A stretch of DNA of 6,813 bases from Minthousia sp045628125 (GTDB lineage Bacteria; Bacteroidota; Bacteroidia; Bacteroidales; Bacteroidaceae), in the NCBI GenBank assembly GCA_045628125.1, contig JAZQPA010000129.1, positions 1 to 6,813 of the forward strand, written 5' to 3'. Each line of letters opens with the position of its first letter. Within the stretch, counting starts at the first letter, position 1. A program made the translations under genes and the position numbers. The notes beneath the pieces were generated by a model. That model searched no databases, had not been told where the DNA came from, and saw only the letters and a list, made by a program, of their open reading frames with translations. Shown here piece after piece: positions 1-5,554 of this stretch.

Positions 1-17
1 AAAAATAAATAAATTTA

Positions 18-110
18 TTTTGTACTCCACTCGGTTATACAAACTTTTGATAAGTTAGGCGTCACCTCGGAATAAAAAAAGAATAAATTCTTTTTGTTCT
101 TCACTCGGTT
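18..110 (+). repeat. Imperfect direct repeat upstream of aspS
   Basis: A 19-base unit at 18-36 recurs at 92-110 with 17 of 19 identities (shift 74). Both copies begin TTTTG and end CACTCGGTT. A third partial match, CACCTCGG, ends at 70, so the CTCGG cores end at 34, 70 and 108, spaced 36 and 38 bases. The second copy carries the -33 element of the probable aspS promoter. The first is followed by a degenerate -7-like stretch (AAACTTTTG, 41-49), so it may be a decayed or alternative promoter. Between the copies, AAAAAGAAT (76-84) and ATTCTTTTT (87-95) form an AT-only-rich inverted repeat, and 7-20 is a 14-base AT palindrome. No gene is visible in bases 1-154. Confidence 0.6.
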
Positions 111-123
111 TGCACTAACTTTG
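93..123 (+). promoter_or_regulatory. Probable aspS promoter (Bacteroidota -33/-7 type)
   Basis: TTTG at 93-96 and TAACTTTG at 116-123 are separated by 19 bases. This matches the known Bacteroidota primary-sigma consensus TTTG-N19-21-TAnnTTTG. Transcription should start near 129-131, giving a leader of about 25 bases. That leader is AT-rich and has no Shine-Dalgarno sequence, as is usual in this phylum. Confidence 0.75.
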
Positions 124-154
124 CAGGTCGAAAATAATTTAGAATAAAAATAGA

Positions 155-1945
155 ATGTTTAGAACAAAAACTTGTGGTGAGTTGCGTCTGGCTAATGCCG
201 GCGAACAGGTAACCTTGGCAGGTTGGGTACAGCGTGCCCGTAAGATGGGTGGTATGACCTTTGTAGACCTGCGTGACCGCTATGGTATCACTCAGTTGGT
301 TTTCAATGCTGAGTCTGATGCTGATTTGTGCGAAAAGAGCAATCATCTGGGTCGCGAGTTCGTGATTCAGGTTACTGGTACCGTAAATGAGCGTTCTGCT
401 AAGAATAACAAGATCCCTACCGGTGAGATTGAGATTCTGGTGAGCAGTATGAATATCCTGAACACATCGGATGTTCCTCCTTTCACTATCGAGGATGAGA
501 GTGATGGTGGTGACGATATCCGTATGAAATACCGTTATCTGGACTTGCGCCGTAATCCAGTTCGCAAGAACCTGGAGTTGCGTCATAAGTTCGCCTTCGA
601 GGTACGTCGTTACTTGGATAGCAAGGGTTTCCTGGAAATTGAGACTCCAGTGCTGGTCAACTCTACTCCAGAGGGTGCCCGTGATTTCGTAGTTCCTTCT
701 CGTATGAACCCAGGCCAGTTCTATGCTTTGCCTCAGAGCCCTCAGACCCTGAAGCAGTTGTGCATGGTGGCTGGTATCGACCGTTATTTCCAGATTTGCA
801 AGTGCTTCCGTGATGAGGATTTGCGAGCTGACCGTCAGCCAGAGTTTACTCAGATTGACTGTGAGATGAGTTTCGTAGAGCAGGAAGACATTCTGCAGAT
901 GTTTGAGGGCATGAGTCGTCATCTGTTCAAGTCTATCCTGAACATTGATATCCCAACTCTGCCTCGCATGACTTGGGCTGATGCTATGAAGAACTATGGT
1001 AGCGATAAGCCTGATACCCGTTTCGGTATGGAGTTTGTGGAACTGAAGAATGTTCAGCCAGACAATGCTTCCCGTGAGATTGTTGAGAGCATCTTCCCAG
1101 AAGGCTTCGCTGTATTTGACGGTGCTGCTTACATTGGCGGTATCTGCTGCGAGGGCCAGGCTGTGTATACCCGTAAACAGATCGATCAGTTGACCGAATT
1201 TATGAAGCGTCCTCAGATTGGTGCCAAGGGTATGGTTTATGCCCGTGTAGCTGAAGACGGTTCTGTTAAGAGCTCTGTCGATAAGTTCTATTCTCAGGAG
1301 GTGCTGCAGCAGGTAGCTCTGAAGATGAACGCCAAGGCTGGCGATCTGATTCTGATTCTGAGTGGTGACGATGCCATGAAAGTTCGTAAGCAGTTGTGTG
1401 AGCTGCGTTTGGAGATGGGTGCACGCATGGGCTTGCGCGATAAGAATAAGTTCTCTTGCCTTTGGGTAATAGACTTCCCAATGTATGAGTGGAGTGATGA
1501 GGAGCAGCGCCTGATGGCTATGCATCATCCATTCACCTCTCCAAAGCCAGAGGATATTCCATTGCTGGATACCGATCCTGCCAGTGTACGTGCTAACGCA
1601 TACGATATGGTTATCAACGGTGTAGAAGTAGGTGGTGGTTCTATCCGTATTCACGATGCTAAGTTGCAGCAGAAGATTTTTGAGATTCTGGGCTTCACAC
1701 CAGAGCAGGCACAGTTGAAGTTCGGCTTCCTGATGAATGCCTTCAAGTTCGGTGCACCACCTCATGGTGGTCTGGCTTACGGTTTGGATCGTTTCGTCAG
1801 CCTGTTTGCCGGTCTGGACAGCATCCGTGACTGTATCGCATTCCCTAAAAACAACAGCGGTCGCGATGTGATGCTTGATGCTCCAGGTTATCTGGATCAG
1901 AAGCAGTTGGATGAATTGAGTCTGGCTATCGACATTAAGGAATAA
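155..1945 (+). CDS. aspS: Aspartyl-tRNA synthetase, bacterial type
   Basis: Cytoplasmic class II synthetase that charges tRNA-Asp with aspartate using ATP; its 596 residues are close to the usual bacterial length (about 590). An N-terminal OB-fold anticodon-binding domain spans about 1-110 (VDLRDRYG at 37-44). The catalytic domain follows, with TPEGARDF (171-178), the aspartate-site QSPQ (194-197), motif 2 FRDEDLRADRQPEFTQID (218-235) and motif 3 GLAYGLDRF (539-547). The bacteria-specific insertion domain (about 285-420) is present, so this is not the shorter archaeal/eukaryotic form. Met31, where E. coli has Leu and non-discriminating enzymes often have His, suggests an enzyme specific for tRNA-Asp (inference). 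The ATG at 155 fits the E. coli N-terminus and lies about 25 bases after the predicted transcript start. Codons are strongly biased (CTG, CGT, AAG, TTC), as expected for high expression. It appears to be a single-gene unit with its own promoter and terminator. Confidence 0.98.
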   Translation: MFRTKTCGELRLANAGEQVTLAGWVQRARKMGGMTFVDLRDRYGITQLVFNAESDADLCEKSNHLGREFVIQVTGTVNERSAKNNKIPTGEIEILVSSMNILNTSDVPPFTIEDESDGGDDIRMKYRYLDLRRNPVRKNLELRHKFAFEVRRYLDSKGFLEIETPVLVNSTPEGARDFVVPSRMNPGQFYALPQSPQTLKQLCMVAGIDRYFQICKCFRDEDLRADRQPEFTQIDCEMSFVEQEDILQMFEGMSRHLFKSILNIDIPTLPRMTWADAMKNYGSDKPDTRFGMEFVELKNVQPDNASREIVESIFPEGFAVFDGAAYIGGICCEGQAVYTRKQIDQLTEFMKRPQIGAKGMVYARVAEDGSVKSSVDKFYSQEVLQQVALKMNAKAGDLILILSGDDAMKVRKQLCELRLEMGARMGLRDKNKFSCLWVIDFPMYEWSDEEQRLMAMHHPFTSPKPEDIPLLDTDPASVRANAYDMVINGVEVGGGSIRIHDAKLQQKIFEILGFTPEQAQLKFGFLMNAFKFGAPPHGGLAYGLDRFVSLFAGLDSIRDCIAFPKNNSGRDVMLDAPGYLDQKQLDELSLAIDIKE

Positions 1946-1955
1946 TAAATGAAGA

Positions 1956-1986
1956 AAGCACGTCAAACCGACGTGCTTCTTTTTTT
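1956..1986 (+). terminator. Rho-independent terminator of aspS
   Basis: A perfect 9-bp stem, AAGCACGTC (1956-1964) with GACGTGCTT (1970-1978), closes a 5-base loop and runs into a T-rich tract ending at 1986. It starts 11 bases after the aspS stop codon. Confidence 0.9.
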
Positions 1987-1997
1987 CATTATAGAAC

Positions 1998-2031
1998 AAA
2001 AAAAGAGCATACAGAAATGTATGCTCTTTTT
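1998..2031 (-). terminator. Terminator of the Cys-Ser-Glu tRNA operon
   Basis: A perfect inverted repeat: A5GAGCATACA (2000-2013) pairs with TGTATGCTCT5 (2018-2031), with a 4-base loop. On the minus strand the stem is followed by a run of seven T (1998-2004 read in reverse). The stem begins at the last base of the CCA end of tRNA-Glu, so the terminator is itself the 3' trailer of the precursor. It could also act on plus-strand read-through from aspS. Confidence 0.88.
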
Positions 2032-2105
2032 GGTAGCGCCTACGGGACTCGAACCCGTGTACCCGGCGTGAGAGGCCGGTATCCTAACCGCTAGATGAAA
2101 GCGCC
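2031..2105 (-). tRNA. tRNA-Glu (anticodon CTC)
   Basis: Cloverleaf on the minus strand: acceptor GGCGCTT/AGGCGCT (with G-U pairs), D-arm ATC/GAT, anticodon stem CCGGC/GCCGG with loop CTCTCAC (anticodon CTC, reads GAG), and T-arm CGGG-TTCGAGT-CCCG. Discriminator A at 2034 is followed by an encoded CCA (2031-2033). CTC reads GAG only, so a separate TTC isoacceptor for GAA should exist elsewhere. It is the last gene of the operon, 8 bases after tRNA-Ser. Confidence 0.95.
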
Positions 2106-2113
2106 ATGCGGAG

Positions 2114-2200
2114 CGGAAGCTGGGGGATTCGAACCCCCGGTACGGTAACCCGTACGTCAGTTTAGCAAACTGGTGGTTTCAGCCACTCACCCAAACTTCC
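2114..2200 (-). tRNA. tRNA-Ser (anticodon GCT)
   Basis: An 87-base class II tRNA on the minus strand. Acceptor GGAAGTT/AGCTTCC; anticodon loop TTGCTAA (GCT, reads AGC/AGU); long variable arm GTACGG-GTTA-CCGTAC; T-arm GGGGG-TTCGAAT-CCCCC; discriminator G. The first anticodon-stem pair is a C-A mismatch; the other four pair. No CCA is encoded (CTC follows the discriminator). It lies 17 bases after tRNA-Cys and 8 bases before tRNA-Glu. Confidence 0.95.
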
Positions 2201-2217
2201 TTCCTCTCACTATTCAG

Positions 2218-2289
2218 AGGTGCCTGGCGGATTCGAACCGCCGTGGACGGTTTTGCAGACCGTAGACTAAGCCACTCATCCAAGGCACC
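2218..2289 (-). tRNA. tRNA-Cys (anticodon GCA)
   Basis: First gene of the minus-strand tRNA operon. Acceptor GGTGCCT/AGGCACC; anticodon stem ACGGT/ACCGT with loop CTGCAAA (GCA, reads UGC/UGU); T-arm with TTCGAAT loop; discriminator U, the main CysRS identity base. No CCA is encoded. A TAACTTTG promoter element lies 17 bases upstream. Confidence 0.95.
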
Positions 2290-2306
2290 TTGCTGAATTG
2301 CGAATG

Positions 2307-2336
2307 CAAAGTTACGATATTTTTTTGAAACCGCAA
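2307..2336 (-). promoter_or_regulatory. Probable promoter of the tRNA operon
   Basis: Read on the minus strand, TTG (2336-2334) is followed after 19 bases by TAACTTTG (2314-2307). This fits the Bacteroidota -33/-7 consensus and has the same -7 sequence as the aspS promoter. It places the transcript start around 2300, about 10 bases before tRNA-Cys. Confidence 0.75.
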
Positions 2337-2407
2337 GTTTTTACCTCTCTTTTTTCGGCTTATACAAAGGGTTTGCGGTGATTTGAGGGTAGGGCATAAA
2401 CCGCAAT
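2328..2407. repeat. Short repeats in the tRNA/DUF3737 intergenic region
   Basis: AAACCGCAA occurs at 2328-2336 and 2398-2406, and its inverse TTTGCGGT occurs at 2372-2379. The last two could form a 7-bp stem with a 20-base loop. The first copy overlaps the -33 element of the tRNA promoter. I see no gene in 2290-2502. The rest is AT-rich, with a long T tract at 2472-2482 just ahead of the next gene. Confidence 0.35.
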
Positions 2408-2481
2408 TCGTTATCAAGCAATCGATTTTCGTTTTGAAAAAAAAGTGCGGAAAACGGTTCCCCTTTTGTCTGTTTTTTTTT

Positions 2482-2489
2482 TAATTTTG
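2482..2489 (+). promoter_or_regulatory. Probable -7 element for the DUF3737-MalY operon
   Basis: TAATTTTG matches TAnnTTTG. There is no convincing -33 element at the right distance: only TTCC near 2458-2461, while TTTG at 2465-2468 is just 13 bases away. The transcript start would fall near 2495, leaving only about 8-14 bases of leader. Confidence 0.5.
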
Positions 2490-2502
2490 CAACAGATAAA
2501 TT

Positions 2503-3351
2503 ATGATTATGGAGATTATTAAAGATAAAGAATTTGGCGGTGAGCGTCCGCTGTATGCCAAGCACAATCTGCGTTTGGAGAATGTGACTATTCATGTAGG
2601 TGAATCCAGTATCAAGGAGACTTCCAACATTGAAGCGGAAAACTGCACTTTTGAGGGAAAATATGTGTTTTGGGAAACAACAGGCTTTAAAGTAAACAAT
2701 TGTGTGTTTACAGAAAGTGCGCGTTCCAGCTTGTGGTATTCACGCAACTGTGATATGCGCGACTGTAAAGTAGAGGCTCCGAAGATGTTCCGCAGAATGG
2801 ATGGCATCTATGTGGAGAATACGGATTTTCCAAATGGAGAGCAGTTCCTGTGGGATTGTACACATATTGAGATGAAGAATGTGTATATTGGAAACTGTGA
2901 TTATGTATTTATGCACTCTGAAAATATTAAACTGACCGATTACCGTCAGGATGGCAATTACGGTTTCCAGTATGCTAAGAATGTGGAGATTCATAATGCA
3001 GTTATTAATTCCAAGGATGCTTTCTGGGAGGCTGAGAATATCACTGTCTATGATTCGGAGATAAATGGTGAATACCTGGGATGGTATGCCAAGAACATGA
3101 AACTGGTGCGCTGTCATCTGACGGGTGAGCAGTTGCTGTGCTATGTGGATGGCCTGATTCTGGAGGATTGCACCTTTGGCGAGGATGCTAATCTGCTGTT
3201 TGAGTATTCAACGGTTAATGCCACCATTAAGGGACACGTGGTCAGTGTGAAGAATCCGACATCCGGCCAGATTGTTGCCGATTCTTATGGTGAGATTATA
3301 TTGGACGAAAACATCAAATCACCTGGTGATTGTAAGATTCTTACCCGATGA
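2503..3351 (+). CDS. DUF3737-type beta-helix repeat protein
   Basis: A 282-residue protein that I recognise as DUF3737-like; its biochemical function is unknown. From about residue 41 to 245 it consists of roughly ten 19-21-residue repeats of the form N-(I/V)-x-(I/V)-x-(N/D)-C/x-x-(F/I). Each has an aromatic or large residue at a fixed step (W57, W78, W117, M137, Y157, W175, W194, Y214, F233), as expected for coils of a right-handed parallel beta-helix with a stacked core. No signal peptide or membrane segment is visible, so it is probably cytoplasmic. No catalytic motif is recognisable; a scaffold or carbohydrate-binding role cannot be excluded. The start is ATG 2503; the ATG two codons later (2509) is an equally plausible alternative. 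The stop overlaps the start of the next gene (ATGA at 3348-3351), so the two are probably translationally coupled. Codons are less biased than in aspS. Confidence 0.85.
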   Translation: MIMEIIKDKEFGGERPLYAKHNLRLENVTIHVGESSIKETSNIEAENCTFEGKYVFWETTGFKVNNCVFTESARSSLWYSRNCDMRDCKVEAPKMFRRMDGIYVENTDFPNGEQFLWDCTHIEMKNVYIGNCDYVFMHSENIKLTDYRQDGNYGFQYAKNVEIHNAVINSKDAFWEAENITVYDSEINGEYLGWYAKNMKLVRCHLTGEQLLCYVDGLILEDCTFGEDANLLFEYSTVNATIKGHVVSVKNPTSGQIVADSYGEIILDENIKSPGDCKILTR

Positions 3352-4505
3352 AAACCTATAATTTTGACGAGGTAGTAGACCGGCGGGGAACATGCAGCTA
3401 TAAATGGGATCTGGCTCCTGAGGGAGTTATTCCTATGTGGGTTGCCGATATGGATTTTAAGGTGGCAGAACCTATACAAAAGGCACTGATCACACGTGTG
3501 CAGCATGGAATCTTCGGTTATACAGCAGTTCCTGACACCTATTATGATGCTGTGATTAATTGGTTCAGCCGCCGCCACGGATGGACCATGAAGCGTGATT
3601 GGATGATCTATACTTCAGGTGTAGTTCCTGCAATCAGTGCCATCATCAAGGCCATGACCACTCCTGGTGATAAGGTGCTGGTACAATGTCCGGTATATAA
3701 TTGCTTTTTCAGCAGTATCCGGAATAATGGTTGTCAGATGCTCAGCAATGATCTGGTTTATGCCGATAATACGTATACCATCGATTTTGATGATTTTGAA
3801 CAGAAAGCTTCGGATCCGTTGTGTAAGGTGTTTCTGCTGTGTAACCCCCATAATCCTGCAGGAAGGGTGTGGACTGCTGAAGAGTTACGCCGGATGGGTG
3901 AGATCTGTTTGAAACACAATGTATTTGTTATTGCTGATGAGATTCATTGTGAACTGGTGATGCCAGGTTACCAGTATACCCCTTTTGCCTCATTAGGTGA
4001 GGATTTTCTGATGAACTGTGCTGTCTGCACCTCGCCAACCAAGAATTTCAATATTGCAGGTCTTCAAATCAGCAATATTACTGCAGCGGATGAGCAGATT
4101 CGCCAGAGAATAGATAAAGCTATCAATATTAATGAGGTATGCGATGTTAATCCGCTGGGTGTGGTTGCCCTTCAGGCTGCTTATAATGAATCCGAGGACT
4201 GGTTGGAACAGTTATTGGCATATTTGTACCAGAATTACTTGTGCCTGTGTGATTTTATGGCAGAAAATATGCCGGATATGCCTGTTGTTAAGTTGGAAGG
4301 AACATATTTGGCATGGGTAGACTGTTCTGCATTGAATATGCCTTCACAGGAAATAGAGGATAAGCTGATGGAGAAAGGTTTATGGCTGAATGCCGGCATT
4401 CATTACGGTGCCCCTGGCGATCGGTTTATACGAATCAATCTGGCATGTCCGCGCAGTGTACTGCAGGAGGGCCTGAACAGATTACTGAAAATAAAAGAGC
4501 ACTGA
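3348..4505 (+). CDS. MalY/PatB-type PLP-dependent C-S lyase/aminotransferase
   Basis: A 385-residue fold-type I PLP enzyme of the MalY/PatB branch of class I/II aminotransferases. Many members are cystathionine beta-lyases/cysteine desulfhydrases that release pyruvate, ammonia and a thiol or H2S; some act as true transaminases. Visible features: the N-terminal WDLAPEGVIPMWVADMDF (20-37) typical of this branch, GYTAVPDTYY (57-66), CNPHNPAGRVW (165-175) with the PLP-ring Asn166, IADEIHCEL (195-203) with Asp197 for the pyridine nitrogen, SPTKNFNIAGLQ (229-240) with the probable PLP lysine K232, and FIRINLACPR (360-369) with the carboxylate-binding Arg362. Length and motifs are complete. The start codon overlaps the upstream stop (ATGA), supporting an operon with the DUF3737 gene. 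The substrate cannot be told from sequence: methionine biosynthesis and cysteine/cystine breakdown are both possible. No metabolic partner gene is nearby. Confidence 0.9.
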   Translation: MKTYNFDEVVDRRGTCSYKWDLAPEGVIPMWVADMDFKVAEPIQKALITRVQHGIFGYTAVPDTYYDAVINWFSRRHGWTMKRDWMIYTSGVVPAISAIIKAMTTPGDKVLVQCPVYNCFFSSIRNNGCQMLSNDLVYADNTYTIDFDDFEQKASDPLCKVFLLCNPHNPAGRVWTAEELRRMGEICLKHNVFVIADEIHCELVMPGYQYTPFASLGEDFLMNCAVCTSPTKNFNIAGLQISNITAADEQIRQRIDKAININEVCDVNPLGVVALQAAYNESEDWLEQLLAYLYQNYLCLCDFMAENMPDMPVVKLEGTYLAWVDCSALNMPSQEIEDKLMEKGLWLNAGIHYGAPGDRFIRINLACPRSVLQEGLNRLLKIKEH

Positions 4506-4524
4506 TTTTTTCAGTGCTCTTATT
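4495..4524. terminator. Shared bidirectional terminator between convergent genes
   Basis: A perfect 11-bp stem, AAGAGCACTGA (4495-4505) with TCAGTGCTCTT (4511-4521), closes a T5 loop. The plus strand continues ATTATTTAT and the minus strand TTATTTTC, so both sides are only moderately U-rich. The stop codon of the MalY-type gene (4503-4505) lies inside the 5' arm. The convergent RQC-like gene ends at 4562, 41 bases away. Confidence 0.8.
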
Positions 4525-4561
4525 ATTTATCTGATTTTCTACAAAGGTATCAGTGCTGGAA

Positions 4562-5308
4562 TTATTTTCTGAAGTTAAGGGTTAAGTACTTGATATTAAC
4601 AAGTCTTATTTCATCCTCGCTATATGCATCCTCCAATTCCAATAAAGTCTTCTGCAGTTGTCCGTTGTGCTTGCCCAGTACGTCCAGAATCTCATCTACC
4701 TGATCCTCGTCCAATACTTCATTGATAAAATAGTCAATGTTCAGTTTTGTGCCCGATTTGATGATACTCTCCAGTTCATCCAGAACCTCCAGGAAATCCT
4801 TGCCCTGAGAGTTGGCAAAGTCATCCAAATCCTTCTGTCTGTCGATGGCATGAATCAATTCAATCTTGATGGATGATTTCTTTTTGCCGGCTGATTTTGC
4901 AGGTTTAACATCGTGATCATTCTCAATTTCCTGCATCAGCTGTTGGATATTGGAATCCATATTGGTGGCGTTGGTGTCGTCGTCGTCCTCATTTCCACCC
5001 TCAATCTTGAAAGAAACCGGATTCTTTAGGAATTTCTTACCTGCAGAGGTTACGGAGATACCACCGGACTTCTCTTTGTTGTCAGCTGCCAGATAACCGT
5101 CGGTGATGGCTTGTGAGATTACCTGCTCCCAGATGGATTCATCTTCGTTTTCTCCAATTCCAAATGTCTCCATCTCATCCAACCCGTTAGATTCGATGAT
5201 GGAATTCTGCTTTCCACTGAGGAAATCTATAATAATATCGGTTTTGAAGGTGTTTCCTATTTCAAGGATAGCCTCAATAACTTTGCATAAAGATTCTTTT
5301 GCTTCCAA
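4562..5308 (-). CDS. Stand-alone RecQ C-terminal-like (RQC domain) protein
   Basis: A 248-residue protein resembling the C-terminal part of Bacteroidales RecQ without the helicase. Residues about 3-102 match the RQC winged helix as I remember it: KESLCKVIEAI at the start, FKTDIIIDFL (21-30), METFGIG (46-52), IWEQVISQAITDGYL (59-73), SVTSAGKKFLKNPVSF (85-100). Residues 103-147 are an acidic (EDDDD) then basic (GKKKSS) linker. Residues about 148-248 match the helical domain ending Bacteroidales RecQ: SGTKLNIDYFINEVLDED (185-202), YSEDEIRLVNIKYL (229-242). The two RecA-like helicase domains, the zinc-binding cysteines and the HRDC domain are all absent. A DNA-binding role is likely; catalysis is not. 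The only start that fits is TTG at 5308, because an in-frame TGA lies three codons upstream (5315-5317) and the next in-frame ATG is about residue 46. The intact frame and a plausible promoter argue for a real gene rather than a remnant, but a degraded RecQ paralogue remains possible. It is divergent from the secreted protein gene. Confidence 0.75.
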   Translation of the reverse strand: MEAKESLCKVIEAILEIGNTFKTDIIIDFLSGKQNSIIESNGLDEMETFGIGENEDESIWEQVISQAITDGYLAADNKEKSGGISVTSAGKKFLKNPVSFKIEGGNEDDDDTNATNMDSNIQQLMQEIENDHDVKPAKSAGKKKSSIKIELIHAIDRQKDLDDFANSQGKDFLEVLDELESIIKSGTKLNIDYFINEVLDEDQVDEILDVLGKHNGQLQKTLLELEDAYSEDEIRLVNIKYLTLNFRK

Positions 5309-5348
5309 TGCGATTCAATTTAGTTTGTATAGTCTTATTTATCGGCGA

Positions 5349-5379
5349 CAAAGATAAACAACATTTTGTAGATGTGAAA
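5349..5379 (-). promoter_or_regulatory. Probable promoter of the RQC-like gene
   Basis: On the minus strand, TTTC (5379-5376) is followed after 19 bases by TATCTTTG (5356-5349), a good -7 match with a near-consensus -33. It predicts a transcript start near 5342 and a leader of about 34 bases before the TTG start. Confidence 0.6.
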
Positions 5380-5457
5380 TTGTAAAGAGGAAAATTTCGT
5401 CCATTTTTGAATTTTTTCATTACCCCAAAAAGATGTTTTAACACCTTTGTGATGAAA

Positions 5458-5494
5458 ATAGGGATTTCCCTACCGAAGAATAGGAATTTCCCCC
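5458..5494. promoter_or_regulatory. Tandem operator-like repeats, 22-bp period
   Basis: ATAGGGATTTCCC (5458-5470) is repeated as ATAGGAATTTCCC (5480-5492), with 12 of 13 identities and a period of 22 bases, about two helical turns. The first copy sits in a perfect dyad TAGGGA-TT-TCCCTA (5459-5472); the second keeps mainly its left half. The pair ends 3 bases before the -33 element of the secreted protein gene and more than 75 bases from the RQC-like promoter. Two direct repeats about 21-22 bp apart just upstream of a weak -33 box is the arrangement used by LytTR-type response regulators, but assignment to that family is inference. Confidence 0.55.
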
Positions 5495-5495
5495 A

Positions 5496-5524
5496 TTGTT
5501 TTTGCCAATTCATTTGTAATTTTG
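5496..5524 (+). promoter_or_regulatory. Probable promoter of the secreted protein gene
   Basis: TTG (5496-5498) and TAATTTTG (5517-5524) are 18 bases apart. The -7 element is a full TAnnTTTG match and the -33 is minimal. A transcript start near 5531 would give a leader of about 24 bases. The weak -33 and the adjacent tandem repeat suggest activator dependence. Confidence 0.6.
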
Positions 5525-5554
5525 CACTTGAAAAAATAGATAAATATTAGTGTT

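Noticed and set aside
101..1999. A 632-codon open frame antisense to the whole of aspS
   Set aside because: It mirrors the strongly biased aspS codons, which leave few reverse-strand stops. It shows no recognisable domain, has no promoter, and would run through the aspS terminator and promoter.
2031..2502. tRNA genes as an integration site for a mobile element
   Set aside because: No integrase, no duplicated tRNA 3' end and no flanking direct repeat are visible. The neighbours look like ordinary chromosomal genes.
2214..2595. Small minus-strand open frames over tRNA-Cys and the intergenic region
   Set aside because: One covers tRNA-Cys and the other crosses the start of the DUF3737 gene. 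Their translations look non-protein-like and no start context supports them.
5414..5458. Inverted repeat TTTTCAT / ATGAAAA and the small dyad TGTT-TT-AACA (5434-5443) in the divergent region
   Set aside because: They are short, AT-rich and widely separated or weak, and could arise by chance. They are not strong enough to call as operators beside the 22-bp tandem repeat.
5274..5513. A 79-codon minus-strand open frame in the divergent promoter region
   Set aside because: It overlaps the start of the RQC-like gene in another frame and spans the promoters and operator repeats. The composition is not protein-like.
5501..5524. TTTG at 5501-5504 as the -33 of the secreted protein promoter
   Set aside because: It lies only 12 bases from the -7 element, well short of the 18-21 needed; TTG at 5496-5498 fits better.
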